DNA of 64,000 nt from Streptomyces sp. TRM70350 (GTDB lineage: Bacteria > Actinomycetota > Actinomycetes > Streptomycetales > Streptomycetaceae). Position numbers and translations under genes: made by a program. The stretch spans positions 434,001 through 498,000 of the forward strand of contig NZ_JAHUXH010000002.1 in assembly GCF_019219825.1 (NCBI RefSeq), written 5' to 3'. Shown in pieces: positions 23,805-32,504 of this stretch. How positions within the stretch are numbered: the stretch's first letter is position 1; each line of letters starts with the position of its first letter. The notes beneath the pieces are model-generated. The model had not been told where the DNA came from. It worked only from the letters and a program-made list of their open reading frames with translations, and did not search any database.

Positions 23805-24964
23805 AGGCGTCGGCATTCGTCTACCCCTGGGACATCAACGGGGACCCCGAGGCACCGGCACGGATCGCCGCGCTCGGCGTGGACCAGGTGACGCTCGCCG
23901 CCGCCTACCACTCCACGCGCGCCGTCACCCCGCGCCATCCCCGCCACCGCATCGTCACCGCCGAACACGCCGCCGTGCTCTACCCGGCCGACGACCGCTG
24001 GGCGGGCCGCCGCCTGCGCCCGTACCCGGCCGGGGACTGGGCGCCCGGCGACGCGTACGGCGAGGCGGCGGCCGCCCTCGCGGACGCCGGACTGGAGGTG
24101 CACACCTGGGTGGTCCTCGCGCACAACTCCCGCCTGGGCGCCGAGCACCCGGACACCTCCGTCGTCAACGCCTACGGCGACCGCTACCCCTGGGCGCCCT
24201 GCATCGCGCAGCCCGCCACGCGCGCGTACCTCGTGGAACTGGCCGCCGAGGCCGCCGTACGGCCGGGCGCGCGCGGCACCGAGCTGGAGTCGCTCGGCTG
24301 GTACGGCCTCGCCCATCTGCACGCCCACGACAAGACCGCGGGCGTCGGCCTGGGGGACGCCGGGCAGTACCTGATGTCGCTGTGCTTCTGCCCCGACTGC
24401 CGGGCGGGCTACGCCGCACAGGGCCTCGACCCCGACGAACTGGCCGACGCCGTACGCAGCGCACTGCAACCGGTGTGGCAGGGGGCGCCCTCGGACGGCG
24501 GCTGGGCGGGCGTGGAGAAGCTGCTCGGCGAGACCGGGGCGACCGCCACGCGCGCGTGGCGCGACGAGACCGCACGCGCCCTCCAGGAGGCGGCGGTCAC
24601 GGCCGTGCGCGCCGCCGCACCCGACGGCTTCCAGGTCCTGCTGCACGCGGACCCGGTGTCGTACCACTGCGGCGCCAACGCGGGCGTGGACCCGGCGCAC
24701 ATCCTGTCCGTCGCGGACGGTGTCGTGGTGCCGTGCACGGGCGGGGCGGGCCTGCTGACGCCGTTCGCCGAGCAGGGCCGGGACGGTGCCGTGCTCGCCG
24801 CCAACTTCACCGTGGTCGCCGGGATGGGCGGCCGCCCCGGCACCCTGGCCGACGACGCCGCACGCGCGCGTGCCCTCGGCGCCACGGAACTGCGGCTGTA
24901 TCACGCCGGATTGGCGTCGGACGGCGACCTGGCGGCGGTGCGGGCGGCGCTCAACGGCAGCTGA
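23801..24964 (+). CDS. Uncharacterised protein coupled to kdgD (possible TIM-barrel)
   Basis: 387 residues, soluble, no signal peptide. I do not recognise a named family. The pattern resembles glycoside-hydrolase-like TIM-barrel proteins: ALGVDQVTLAAAYHSTRAV, then LEVHTWVVLAHNSRLG, then YPWAPCIAQPATRAYLVELA, then LESLGWYG, then SLCFCPDCRAGYAAQGLDPD. The last is a C-x-C-x2-C cluster that could bind metal. GTG 23801 overlaps the kdgD stop by four bases, so it is co-translated with kdgD. A role in uronate or aldarate metabolism is inferred from context only. Its last 64 nt overlap the convergent MFS gene. Confidence 0.8.
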   Translation: MKASAFVYPWDINGDPEAPARIAALGVDQVTLAAAYHSTRAVTPRHPRHRIVTAEHAAVLYPADDRWAGRRLRPYPAGDWAPGDAYGEAAAALADAGLEVHTWVVLAHNSRLGAEHPDTSVVNAYGDRYPWAPCIAQPATRAYLVELAAEAAVRPGARGTELESLGWYGLAHLHAHDKTAGVGLGDAGQYLMSLCFCPDCRAGYAAQGLDPDELADAVRSALQPVWQGAPSDGGWAGVEKLLGETGATATRAWRDETARALQEAAVTAVRAAAPDGFQVLLHADPVSYHCGANAGVDPAHILSVADGVVVPCTGGAGLLTPFAEQGRDGAVLAANFTVVAGMGGRPGTLADDAARARALGATELRLYHAGLASDGDLAAVRAALNGS

Positions 24965-26148
24965 AGCGGCGTCAGGAGCAGGGCCACGCCCAGCAGCACG
25001 AGCAGCGGCTGGTGGGGGAGCAGTTCGACCAGGGCGGCCCCCACCGCAAGGCCCAGCACGTTCGGCGCGAACATCAGGGTGCTCGCCGTGGCGGCGGTAC
25101 GGCCCAGGAGGGCGGCCGGTGTGCCGTGCTGTACGGCGGTCAGGGCGGCGATCAGCACACAGGGCAGCCCGGCGCCGATCGCCACGCTGCCCGCCCAGGC
25201 CGCCGGATCGTACGGCACCGCCCGCAGCGCCACCCCGACGCCGGTGAGCGCGACCCCGGCCGCCGCGAACCGGCGTTCGCCCCTCCGACGCAGGGCGGCG
25301 CCGGAGGCCAGGCCGACAGCGACCGACCCGAGGCCCTGAAGGGCGGCGAGCACACCGGCGTACGCCGGGGGGTGCCCGAGGCGCTCGACGACGGCGTACA
25401 GCAGGGCGCCGTTGAGTCCGGCGAAGAGCATGGTCGTGCCGCCGGTGAGGACGAGGGGGCGCAGGCGGGGGTGGGCCCACAGGTGCCGGACGCCCTCGGA
25501 CGTGCGTGCGCGTCGGCCGCCGGTGGGCGTGCTCTCCCGGACGCGCACAGCGGCGTACAGGCCCGTGGCGAGCACGAAGGTGGCCGCGTCCAGCAGGGCC
25601 ACGCTCGGCCCGCCGTACGCCGCGTAGACGCCCGCTCCGGCCACCGGGGCGATCAGCTTCACGCCCTCGGTGAGGGTCATGCGCAGGCCGTTGAAGTCGC
25701 CGAGCAGGTCCGGGTCGAGGGCGGTGGCGACAAGTGCCGACTCGGCGGCGTCCTGGACGACGCCCGCCGCGCCGTACCCGAACAGGACCGCGAACAGCAG
25801 CCACACGTCACCCGGGGAGTCCACCGTGAGGAGGGCGGGCAGGAGCGCCGCCATCAGCAGGTTCGTGCCGATCAGCAGGGGCTTGCGGCGGACGCGGTCC
25901 GCGAGGGCGCCGAGGAGGGGACCGGCGAGGGTGGGCGCCCACATGGCGAGCAGGCTCAGCGCGGCGAGGCCGTCCGAGCCGGTGAGGTCCTTGACCCAGA
26001 CGCCGGAGGCCAGCCACAGGGCGGAGGTGCCGAGGCCGGAGATCACCACGCCGGTGAGGTGGAGGGCGGCGTTGCGGTCGCGCAGGAGGCGGGGGAGGGG
26101 GCGGGCTGTGCCGGGTGTGCCGCCCGTCTTGCCATGCATGCCGTTCAT
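24901..26148 (-). CDS. MFS transporter
   Basis: 415 residues with about twelve membrane helices. The intracellular loop 2-3 motif is GALADRVRRKPLLIGTNLL. Proteins of this type (MFS_3/enterobactin exporter-like) are usually exporters. It converges on, and overlaps by 64 nt, the gene for the uncharacterised protein. Substrate unknown; membership in the uronate pathway is not supported. Confidence 0.85.
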   Translation of the reverse strand: MNGMHGKTGGTPGTARPLPRLLRDRNAALHLTGVVISGLGTSALWLASGVWVKDLTGSDGLAALSLLAMWAPTLAGPLLGALADRVRRKPLLIGTNLLMAALLPALLTVDSPGDVWLLFAVLFGYGAAGVVQDAAESALVATALDPDLLGDFNGLRMTLTEGVKLIAPVAGAGVYAAYGGPSVALLDAATFVLATGLYAAVRVRESTPTGGRRARTSEGVRHLWAHPRLRPLVLTGGTTMLFAGLNGALLYAVVERLGHPPAYAGVLAALQGLGSVAVGLASGAALRRRGERRFAAAGVALTGVGVALRAVPYDPAAWAGSVAIGAGLPCVLIAALTAVQHGTPAALLGRTAATASTLMFAPNVLGLAVGAALVELLPHQPLLVLLGVALLLTPLQLPLSAARTAARSPSDANPA

Positions 26149-26169
26149 GCCCGGTCATCGTGGGCCTAA

Positions 26170-26331
26170 GGGGTCCTTGCACTATGCCCGCCCGGGTCGC
26201 GCGGCCTGGCACCGCACCTCGCCGCGTTGCCGAAACGCCCTGGTAGCGGAGCTACCAGGGCGCTCCGGCGCCTTGCGATGCACGGCACCAGACCACGCGA
26301 CCTGATCGGACGCTCATAGTGCAAGGACCCC
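26170..26331. mobile_element. 162-bp fold-back MITE-like element
   Basis: The ends are perfect 17-bp inverted repeats beginning GGGGTCCTTGCACTATG, flanked by TAA on both sides (26167-26169, 26332-26334), a likely 3-bp target duplication. The arms remain similar to the middle, where a 12-bp perfect stem (CGCCCTGGTAGC/GCTACCAGGGCG) closes on the loop GGA at 26248-26250. The whole element could therefore fold into one long hairpin. It encodes no protein. It is probably a non-autonomous derivative of an IS5-like element, which uses short TAA-type targets. Confidence 0.8.
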
Positions 26332-26443
26332 TAAGCCCCGGTGCGACGGATCGGGCAGATGCCGTAGAAACCGCACGGGTGACCGATGACTTCCGGCGCC
26401 GCCGTCGGTCCACCTCCCAGGACGCCACCACTGAGGAGCACCC

Positions 26444-27070
26444 ATGAACGACCCGACCACCTTCGACCTCGGCCCGCAGACCCGGATCGTCGCGAGCCTC
26501 GCCGCCGGGGTGACCGACGAGCAGCTCGCGGACCCGACCCCCTGCCCGGACATGGCGGTGCGCAACCTGCTGGGGCACCTGGTGGGGCTCGCCGTCGCCT
26601 TCCGGGACGCCGGCCGCAAGGCCCTCGGCCCGACGACCGACACCAGCCCGGACGCGGCCGTGCCGGACGTCGGTCCCGGCTGGCGCGAGGAGCTGCCCAA
26701 GGTCCTCGACGAGCTCGCCGACGCCTGGCGCGACCCCGCCGCCTGGACCGGCATGACCCGCGCGGGCGGCGTGGACCTGCCCGGCGCGGTGGCGGGCGCG
26801 GTCGCGATCAACGAGCTGGTGATCCACGCCTGGGACCTCGCCCGCGCCACCGGACAGCCGTACGCCCCGGACCCGGCGGCGCTGCGGTCGTCGTACGACG
26901 TCCTCCTCGCCGCGGCCGACGAACCGGTCCGCGACGGCACCCTCTTCGGCCCGGTCGTCGCCGTCCCGGAGGACGCGCCCCTGCTGGACCGGGCGGTGGG
27001 GCTGAGCGGGCGGGATCCGGAGTGGACGCCCGGGGGTGAGAGCGCGAGTACCGTTCTCCGCCAGGTCTGA
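26444..27070 (+). CDS. TIGR03086-family (DinB/maleylpyruvate isomerase-like) protein
   Basis: 208 residues. The four-helix DinB-like fold has the N-terminal TPCPDMAVRNLLGHLVG with a metal-binding His and the central AINELVIHAWDLARATG with the second His and Asp. Relatives are putative mycothiol-dependent or metal-binding enzymes; many are annotated only as TIGR03086. The start has GAGGAG shortly upstream of ATG 26444. It is monocistronic and lies just downstream of the fold-back element. Confidence 0.82.
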   Translation: MNDPTTFDLGPQTRIVASLAAGVTDEQLADPTPCPDMAVRNLLGHLVGLAVAFRDAGRKALGPTTDTSPDAAVPDVGPGWREELPKVLDELADAWRDPAAWTGMTRAGGVDLPGAVAGAVAINELVIHAWDLARATGQPYAPDPAALRSSYDVLLAAADEPVRDGTLFGPVVAVPEDAPLLDRAVGLSGRDPEWTPGGESASTVLRQV

Positions 27071-27101
27071 GGGCAAATCCCCACTTCCTTTGTCAGAGGC
27101 A

Positions 27102-27130
27102 TTGACGAAACACAGAGGCGCTTCTACCTT
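27102..27130 (+). promoter_or_regulatory. Predicted promoter of the GntR operon
   Basis: -35 TTGACG (27102-27107), 17 bp, -10 TACCTT (27125-27130). The predicted transcript start near 27137 leaves a leader of about 105 nt holding the elements below. Confidence 0.6.
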
Positions 27131-27151
27131 CAACGCGTCATACTTCGTACG

Positions 27152-27232
27152 TCATATATGAGACGCGATACGCGATTCCCTACGGGACGCGAGATCCGAT
27201 GACGCGGTCTCGACCCGAGACGCGAGATCCGA
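27152..27232. promoter_or_regulatory. Leader palindrome and repeats before the GntR gene
   Basis: The palindrome TCATATATGA is at 27152-27161, preceded by CGTCATAC and CGTCATAT copies. The exact 14-bp direct repeats GACGCGAGATCCGA are at 27186-27199 and 27219-27232 (33 bp apart). They are candidate autoregulatory GntR sites. Confidence 0.55.
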
Positions 27233-27241
27233 GAGGCGCGC

Positions 27242-27910
27242 ATGACCTCTGTGCCCACGCCGATCCCCTCCCGCACGCAGTACGTGCTGGAGGAGATCAA
27301 ACGCCGCATCCTCACCGGGCAGCTGACGCCCGGCCAGGCACTGGTGGAGACCGAGCTCGCCGCGCAGTTCGGGGTGTCGAAGACCCCGGTGCGGGAGGCA
27401 CTCAAGACGCTCGCCGGGACCGGGCTGGTGGTGATGAACCAGTACAAGGGCGTCACCGTGCGCATGGTGGACGCGGACATGGCACGCGAGGTCTACGACG
27501 TGCGGCTGCTGCTGGAGCCGGAGGCACTGCGGCGCTCCGTCCGGCGCGGAGCCTCCCTCGACGCCGCGCGCGAGGCGCTGACCCGGGCCGACGACGCCAC
27601 CGACACCGCGGAACGGTCGCTGGCCAACCGGGAGTTCCACCGCGCCCTGTACGTGCCGTGCGGCAACCCCCTGCTCGGCCGGATGCTCGACGAGGTCCGC
27701 GACCAGGCGGCCCTCGTCTCCGCCGTCGCCTGGGCCGCCGACCCGTCCTGGGAGCGGGAGGCCCATGAGCACCGCGAGATCCTGCGCCTGGCCCTGGAGG
27801 GGGACGCCGACGGCGCCGCACGCGCCCTCCACGCGCACATCGCGTCGTTCGTCGAGCGGGCCTTCCCGGACGCGGGGCCCATGGCCCATGGAGAGGACGG
27901 TCAGGAATGA
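27242..27910 (+). CDS. GntR-family (FadR subfamily) regulator
   Basis: 222 residues. The winged helix is at about 10-75 (RTQYVLEEIKRRILTGQLTPG, in part; FGVSKTPVREALKTL). An FCD ligand domain follows, with metal-binding residues in ANREFHRALY and HEHREIL. FCD-type GntR proteins commonly sense sugar acids or other carboxylates. It is the first gene of an operon with a dihydrodipicolinate-synthase-like enzyme and an IlvD/Edd dehydratase, joined by ATGA overlaps, and probably senses their substrate or intermediate. Confidence 0.9.
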   Translation: MTSVPTPIPSRTQYVLEEIKRRILTGQLTPGQALVETELAAQFGVSKTPVREALKTLAGTGLVVMNQYKGVTVRMVDADMAREVYDVRLLLEPEALRRSVRRGASLDAAREALTRADDATDTAERSLANREFHRALYVPCGNPLLGRMLDEVRDQAALVSAVAWAADPSWEREAHEHREILRLALEGDADGAARALHAHIASFVERAFPDAGPMAHGEDGQE

Positions 27911-28815
27911 CAACGACGTTCGAGACCCACCGGGCGGCACTGGCCGACGTGGTGGCGATCCCGGTGACCCCGTTCGCCGAGGACGGCTCCGTCGACCCGG
28001 ACGCCCACCGGGCCCTGCTGCGTCGTCTGCTCGACGGTGGGATCAGGACCCTCACCCCCAACGGCAACACCGGCGAGTTCTACGCCCTCGGTCCCCAAGA
28101 GCGCCAACTGATCACCGAGTTGACCGTCGACGAGGCCGGTGACCGCGCGGTGATCCTGGTCGGCGTCGGCCACGACGTGCCCACCGCCGTCGCCTCCGCC
28201 CGGCACGCCCGGGAGCAGGGCGCCCAGATGGTGATGGTGCATCAGCCCGTCCACCCGTACGTCTCGCAGAGCGGCTGGGTCGACTACCACCGCGCGATCG
28301 CCGAGGCCGTCCCCGAGCTGGGCGTCGTCCCGTACATCCGCAACGCGCAGCTGCACGGCGCCCGCCTCGCCGAACTCGCCGACGCCTGCCCCAACGTCAT
28401 CGGCGTCAAGTACGCCGTCCCGGACGCGGCAAGGTTCGCCGCCTTCGCCCGGGACGCGGGCCTGGACCGGTTCGTGTGGGTGGCCGGCCTCGCCGAGCCG
28501 TACGCCCCCTCCTACTTCTCCGCGGGCGCCACCGGCTTCACCTCCGGCCTGGTGAACGTCGCCCCGTCCGTTTCGCTGAACATGATCGAAGCGCTTCGCT
28601 CCGGCGACTACCCGGCCGCGATGAAGGTCTGGGAACAGATCCGCCGCTTCGAGGAACTGCGTGCCGCGAACGGTTCCGCGAACAACGTCACCGTCGTCAA
28701 GGAGGCCCTCGCCTCCCTCGGGCTGTGCCGCCGCGAGGTCCGCCCGCCGAGCAAGCCGCTGCCGGAGAGCGAGCGCGCCGAGGTCGCCGCCATCGCCGCC
28801 GGGTGGTCGATATGA
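27907..28815 (+). CDS. Dihydrodipicolinate synthase-family aldolase/dehydratase
   Basis: 302 residues. Family motifs are GNTGEFYAL, VGVGHDV, the Lys in NVIGVKYAVPD, and VVPYIRN where the usual catalytic Tyr lies. It is a class I Schiff-base enzyme. Its position between a GntR regulator and an IlvD/Edd sugar-acid dehydratase suggests it acts on the 2-keto-3-deoxy acid made by that dehydratase, for example as a 2-keto-3-deoxy-arabinonate dehydratase or an aldolase. It overlaps both neighbours by four bases. Confidence 0.82.
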   Translation: MTTTFETHRAALADVVAIPVTPFAEDGSVDPDAHRALLRRLLDGGIRTLTPNGNTGEFYALGPQERQLITELTVDEAGDRAVILVGVGHDVPTAVASARHAREQGAQMVMVHQPVHPYVSQSGWVDYHRAIAEAVPELGVVPYIRNAQLHGARLAELADACPNVIGVKYAVPDAARFAAFARDAGLDRFVWVAGLAEPYAPSYFSAGATGFTSGLVNVAPSVSLNMIEALRSGDYPAAMKVWEQIRRFEELRAANGSANNVTVVKEALASLGLCRREVRPPSKPLPESERAEVAAIAAGWSI

Positions 28816-30557
28816 CCGACAGGAGGACGACCGGCAGGAAGCGTCCGGAAGAGCTCAGAAGCCACCAGTGGTACGGCACGGAGGGCCTGCGGTCCTTCAG
28901 TCACCGCGCCCGCACCCGCCAGCTCGGCTATCTGCCCGAGGAACACCTGGGCAAGCCGGTCATCGCGATCCTCAACACCTGGTCCGACATCAACCCCTGC
29001 CATGTGCACCTCCGGGACCGCGCACAGGCGGTGAAACGGGGCGTGTGGCAGGCCGGGGGCTTCCCGCTCGAATTCCCGGTCGCCACGCTCAGTGAGACGT
29101 TCCAGAAGCCGACCCCCATGCTCTACCGCAACCTCCTCGCCATGGAGACCGAGGAGCTGCTGCGGTCGTACCCGGTCGACGGGGCGGTGCTGATGGGCGG
29201 CTGTGACAAGTCGACGCCCGCGCTGCTGATGGGCGCCGCCTCGGTGGACCTGCCGTCGGTGTTCGTGCCCGCCGGGCCCATGCTGCCGGGGCACTGGCGC
29301 AACGAGGTGCTGGGCTCCGGCACCGACATGTGGAAGTACTGGGACGACAAGCGGGCCGGGCTGATCGGCGACTGCGAGATGGCCGAGCTGGAGAGCGGGC
29401 TGGCCCGCTCGCCCGGTCACTGCATGACGATGGGTACCGCGTCCACCCTGACCGCCGCCGCGGAGGCGCTCGGCGTGACCGTGCCGGGCGCGTCCAGCAT
29501 CCCCGCCGTGGACTCCGGGCACGACCGGATGGCCGCCGCGGCGGGCCTGCGGATCGTCGAACTGGTCCACCAGGGCCGCACGCTGAACGACATCCTCACC
29601 CGGGACGCCTTCGAGGACGCCGTCACCACCGTCCTCGGCCTCGGCGGCTCCACCAACGCCGTCATCCACCTGATCGCCATGGCGGGCCGGGCCGGAGTCA
29701 GGCTCACCCTCGACGACTTCGACCGCATCGCCCGTACGGTGCCGGTGCTCGCCAACGTACGGCCCGGCGGACAGACGTACCTGATGGAGGACTTCCACTT
29801 CGCGGGCGGCCTGCCCGGTTTCCTCTCCCGGATCCCGGACCTGCTCCACCTGGACCGGCCGACCGTCTCGTACGACACCCTGCGCGAGCAGATCGCCGGT
29901 GCCCAGGTGCACAACGACGACGTCATCCGGCCCCGCGACAACCCGGTCGCGTCCGAGGGCGGGGTCGCCGTGCTGCGCGGAAACCTCTGCCCGGACGGCG
30001 CCGTCATCAAGCACATCGCCGCCGAACCGCACCTGCTCAGGCACACCGGTTCCGCGGTCGTCTTCGACGACTACCGGCAGATGCAGCGGACCATCAACGA
30101 CCCGTCCCTGAACATCACCGCGGACAGCGTGCTGGTGCTGCGGGGCGCCGGACCCAAGGGCGGTCCGGGCATGCCCGAGTACGGCATGCTCCCCATCCCC
30201 GACCACCTGCTGAAGCAGGGCGTGAGGGACATGGTGCGGATCTCCGACGCCCGGATGAGCGGCACGAGTTACGGCGCGTGCGTGCTGCACGTGGCGCCCG
30301 AGTCGCACGTCGGCGGACCGCTGGCCCTCGTCCGGACGGGGGACCTCATCACGCTCGACGTGGAGGCCCGGGCCCTTCGTCTCCACGTGGACGACGAGGA
30401 GCTGGAGCGCCGCAGGGCCGCGTGGACGCCGCCGCCCGTGCGCCACGAGCGCGGCTACGGCGCGCTCTACAACGAACAGATCACCCAGGCCGACACCGGC
30501 TGCGACTTCGAGTTCCTGGCCCGCCCGGGCAAGGTGCAGGACCCGTACGCCGGCTGA
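28812..30557 (+). CDS. IlvD/Edd-family sugar-acid dehydratase (L-arabinonate dehydratase-like)
   Basis: 581 residues. The [2Fe-2S] ligands are Cys63 (DINPCH), Cys131 (GGCDKS) and Cys204 (GHCMTMGTAST), with Lys133 the likely carbamylated Mg ligand. This pattern matches L-arabinonate/D-xylonate dehydratases rather than the [4Fe-4S] form. It dehydrates a sugar acid to the 2-keto-3-deoxy acid. With the preceding enzyme and the semialdehyde dehydrogenase at 54 kb it could form an oxidative pentose route to 2-oxoglutarate, suited to arabinan side chains of pectin. No arabinose dehydrogenase or lactonase is evident here. Confidence 0.88.
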   Translation: MTDRRTTGRKRPEELRSHQWYGTEGLRSFSHRARTRQLGYLPEEHLGKPVIAILNTWSDINPCHVHLRDRAQAVKRGVWQAGGFPLEFPVATLSETFQKPTPMLYRNLLAMETEELLRSYPVDGAVLMGGCDKSTPALLMGAASVDLPSVFVPAGPMLPGHWRNEVLGSGTDMWKYWDDKRAGLIGDCEMAELESGLARSPGHCMTMGTASTLTAAAEALGVTVPGASSIPAVDSGHDRMAAAAGLRIVELVHQGRTLNDILTRDAFEDAVTTVLGLGGSTNAVIHLIAMAGRAGVRLTLDDFDRIARTVPVLANVRPGGQTYLMEDFHFAGGLPGFLSRIPDLLHLDRPTVSYDTLREQIAGAQVHNDDVIRPRDNPVASEGGVAVLRGNLCPDGAVIKHIAAEPHLLRHTGSAVVFDDYRQMQRTINDPSLNITADSVLVLRGAGPKGGPGMPEYGMLPIPDHLLKQGVRDMVRISDARMSGTSYGACVLHVAPESHVGGPLALVRTGDLITLDVEARALRLHVDDEELERRRAAWTPPPVRHERGYGALYNEQITQADTGCDFEFLARPGKVQDPYAG

Positions 30558-30602
30558 ACCATCCCCAGCAGCAGCACCACCTCGCACAGCCCTGCACCAG
30601 CA

Positions 30603-30614
30603 GAAAGCGCTTCC
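30603..30614. promoter_or_regulatory. LacI-type operator candidate before the ABC/pectinase operon
   Basis: GAAAGCGCTTCC is close to the symmetric GAAAGCGCTTTC form bound by LacI-family regulators. It lies 56 bp before the permease start, in a 112-bp gap. No LacI gene is in the window. Confidence 0.5.
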
Positions 30615-30669
30615 TGCGCGCCGTACGAGAACGCCGTACCAGAACGCCGTACCTGAACGGAGAACAGTC

Positions 30670-31605
30670 ATGGCCCAAGCCGCAGCCGTGGCGAAACCAC
30701 CCGCGCCACCGGGGCGGCGCCGTGCCTCCGCCACGCCGCGCAGGCTGCCGTACCTGCTGATCGCCCCGGCGGCCGTCCTGATGCTGGGGTTCATCGCCTA
30801 CCCGGTGCTCAGCGTCTTCTACTACAGCCTGCAGGAGTACAACCCCACCAAGCCGTGGCGAAACGGTTTCGCGGGCTTCGACAACTTTGTGCACGCGTTC
30901 ACCGAGGACCCCATCTTCTGGGACACGCTGGTCTTCAGCGCGAAGTGGGTCGTCGTCGAGGTCGGCCTCCAGCTCCTCTTCGGCCTCGCCCTCGCCCTGA
31001 TCGTCAACCAGACCTTCGTGGGCCGCGCGCTCGGGCGGGCGCTGGTCTTCTCCCCGTGGGCCGTCTCCGGCGTGCTGACCTCCGCGATCTGGGTGCTGCT
31101 CTACAACTCCCAGACCGGCATCACCCGTTACCTCGCCGACGTCGGCATCGGCTCCTACGGCACCAGCTGGCTGTCGGACACCGGAACCGTGTTCTGGGCC
31201 GCGATCGTCGCCGACCTGTGGCGCGGCGTGCCCTTCTTCGCGATCCTCATCCTCGCCGACCTGCAGTCCGTCTCGAAGGACCTGTACGAGGCCGCCGAGG
31301 TCGACGGCGCGAGCCGGCTCCAGCAGTTCTGGCACATCACGCTGCCGCACCTGAAGGACGCCATCGTGCTGTCCACACTGCTGCGCGCGGTGTGGGAGTT
31401 CAACAACGTCGACCTGCTCTACACGCTCACCGGTGGCGGACCGGCCGGCGTGACCACCACCCTCCCGCTCTACATCGCCAACACCAGCGTCGACGCCCAT
31501 GACTTCGGCTACGCGTCGGCCCTGACCACGGTCGCGTTCGTGATCCTGCTCTTCTGCTCGATCGCCTATCTGCGGCTGAGCAAGTTCGGAGGTGAGGACA
31601 AGTGA
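30670..31605 (+). CDS. Carbohydrate ABC transporter permease (MalF type)
   Basis: 311 residues, six membrane helices, EAA loop YEAAEVDGASRLQQFWHITLP. It is the first gene of a run of six overlapping genes (30670-37321) that continues with a second permease, a pectate lyase, a Gfo/Idh/MocA oxidoreductase, a DUF6807 protein and a GH43 enzyme. It probably imports pectin-derived oligosaccharides; the partner lipoprotein is likely the one at 39378. No ATPase gene is present. Confidence 0.92.
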   Translation: MAQAAAVAKPPAPPGRRRASATPRRLPYLLIAPAAVLMLGFIAYPVLSVFYYSLQEYNPTKPWRNGFAGFDNFVHAFTEDPIFWDTLVFSAKWVVVEVGLQLLFGLALALIVNQTFVGRALGRALVFSPWAVSGVLTSAIWVLLYNSQTGITRYLADVGIGSYGTSWLSDTGTVFWAAIVADLWRGVPFFAILILADLQSVSKDLYEAAEVDGASRLQQFWHITLPHLKDAIVLSTLLRAVWEFNNVDLLYTLTGGGPAGVTTTLPLYIANTSVDAHDFGYASALTTVAFVILLFCSIAYLRLSKFGGEDK

Positions 31606-32504
31606 GCACCACCAAGGAGGCCCCCGTGGTCGCGCCCGCTCCCCGGCGCGCGGCCTTCGAGCCGCCGCGTCCGGCGAGGAAGACGCGCCGCTCCTGGGAC
31701 GAGGCCCCGCGCTGGCAGATCTACCTGCCGCTGTCGCTCTACCTCGTCTTCACCCTGATCCCGTTCTACTGGATCCTGCTCTTCGCCCTGCGCCCGGCGG
31801 GCTCCACCTCCCTCGTCCCCTGGCCGATGACCTTCGACCACTTCGAGAAGGTCTGGACGGAGCGAAGCTTCGGCACCTACTTCCAGAACAGCGTGTACGT
31901 CGGTGTCGCCACCCTGCTGCTGACCACCGTCGTCGCCCTGGCCGGCGGCTACGCGCTCGCCCGGTTCAACTTCCGGGTCAAGCGGGCGTTCATGCTCGGC
32001 CTGCTCTGCTCCCAGTTCGTGCCCGGAGCGCTGCTGCTGGTGCCGCTGTTCGAGATCTTCGCCGAGCTGCAGATGATCAACTCGCTGGGCAGCGTCATCA
32101 TCGCGGAGACGGTCTTCCAGCTCCCGCTGTCGATGATCCTGATCAGCAACTTCATCAAGAACGTGCCGTACTCCCTGGAGGAGGCGGCCTGGGTCGACGG
32201 CTGCAACCGCATGACCGCCTTCCGGGTCGTCGTGCTGCCGCTGCTGCGGCCCGGGCTGATCGCGGTCGGTTCCTTCGCCTTCGTGCACTCCTGGAACCAC
32301 TTCCTGTTCGCCCTGATGTTCCTCAACAACCAGCAGAAGCAGACCATCCCCGTCGGCCTCAACACCCTGATGAGCGCGGACAGTGTCGACCTGGGAGCCC
32401 TTGCCGCGGGCGGCATCATCGCCGCGGTGCCGGTGGTGATCGTGTTCGCCTTCATCCAGAAGTGGCTGATCACGGGCTTCAGCGCGGGGGCGGTGAAGGG
32501 ATGA
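31602..32504 (+). CDS. Carbohydrate ABC transporter permease (MalG type)
   Basis: 300 residues, six helices, EAA loop EEAAWVDGCNRMTAFRVVVLP. Its GTG start overlaps the preceding stop (GTGA), and its own stop overlaps the pectate lyase start (ATGA). The N-terminal 40 residues are a Pro/Arg-rich cytoplasmic tail. Confidence 0.92.
   Translation: MSTTKEAPVVAPAPRRAAFEPPRPARKTRRSWDEAPRWQIYLPLSLYLVFTLIPFYWILLFALRPAGSTSLVPWPMTFDHFEKVWTERSFGTYFQNSVYVGVATLLLTTVVALAGGYALARFNFRVKRAFMLGLLCSQFVPGALLLVPLFEIFAELQMINSLGSVIIAETVFQLPLSMILISNFIKNVPYSLEEAAWVDGCNRMTAFRVVVLPLLRPGLIAVGSFAFVHSWNHFLFALMFLNNQQKQTIPVGLNTLMSADSVDLGALAAGGIIAAVPVVIVFAFIQKWLITGFSAGAVKG

Noticed and set aside
26170..26331. Ordinary terminator between MFS and TIGR03086 genes
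   Set aside because: These genes diverge, so no terminator is expected. Length, matching ends and flanking TAA fit a mobile element better.
28588..28602. GAAGCGCTTC as an operator
   Set aside because: It lies well inside the DHDPS-like coding region (codons for Ile-Glu-Ala-Leu) and is probably a codon coincidence.
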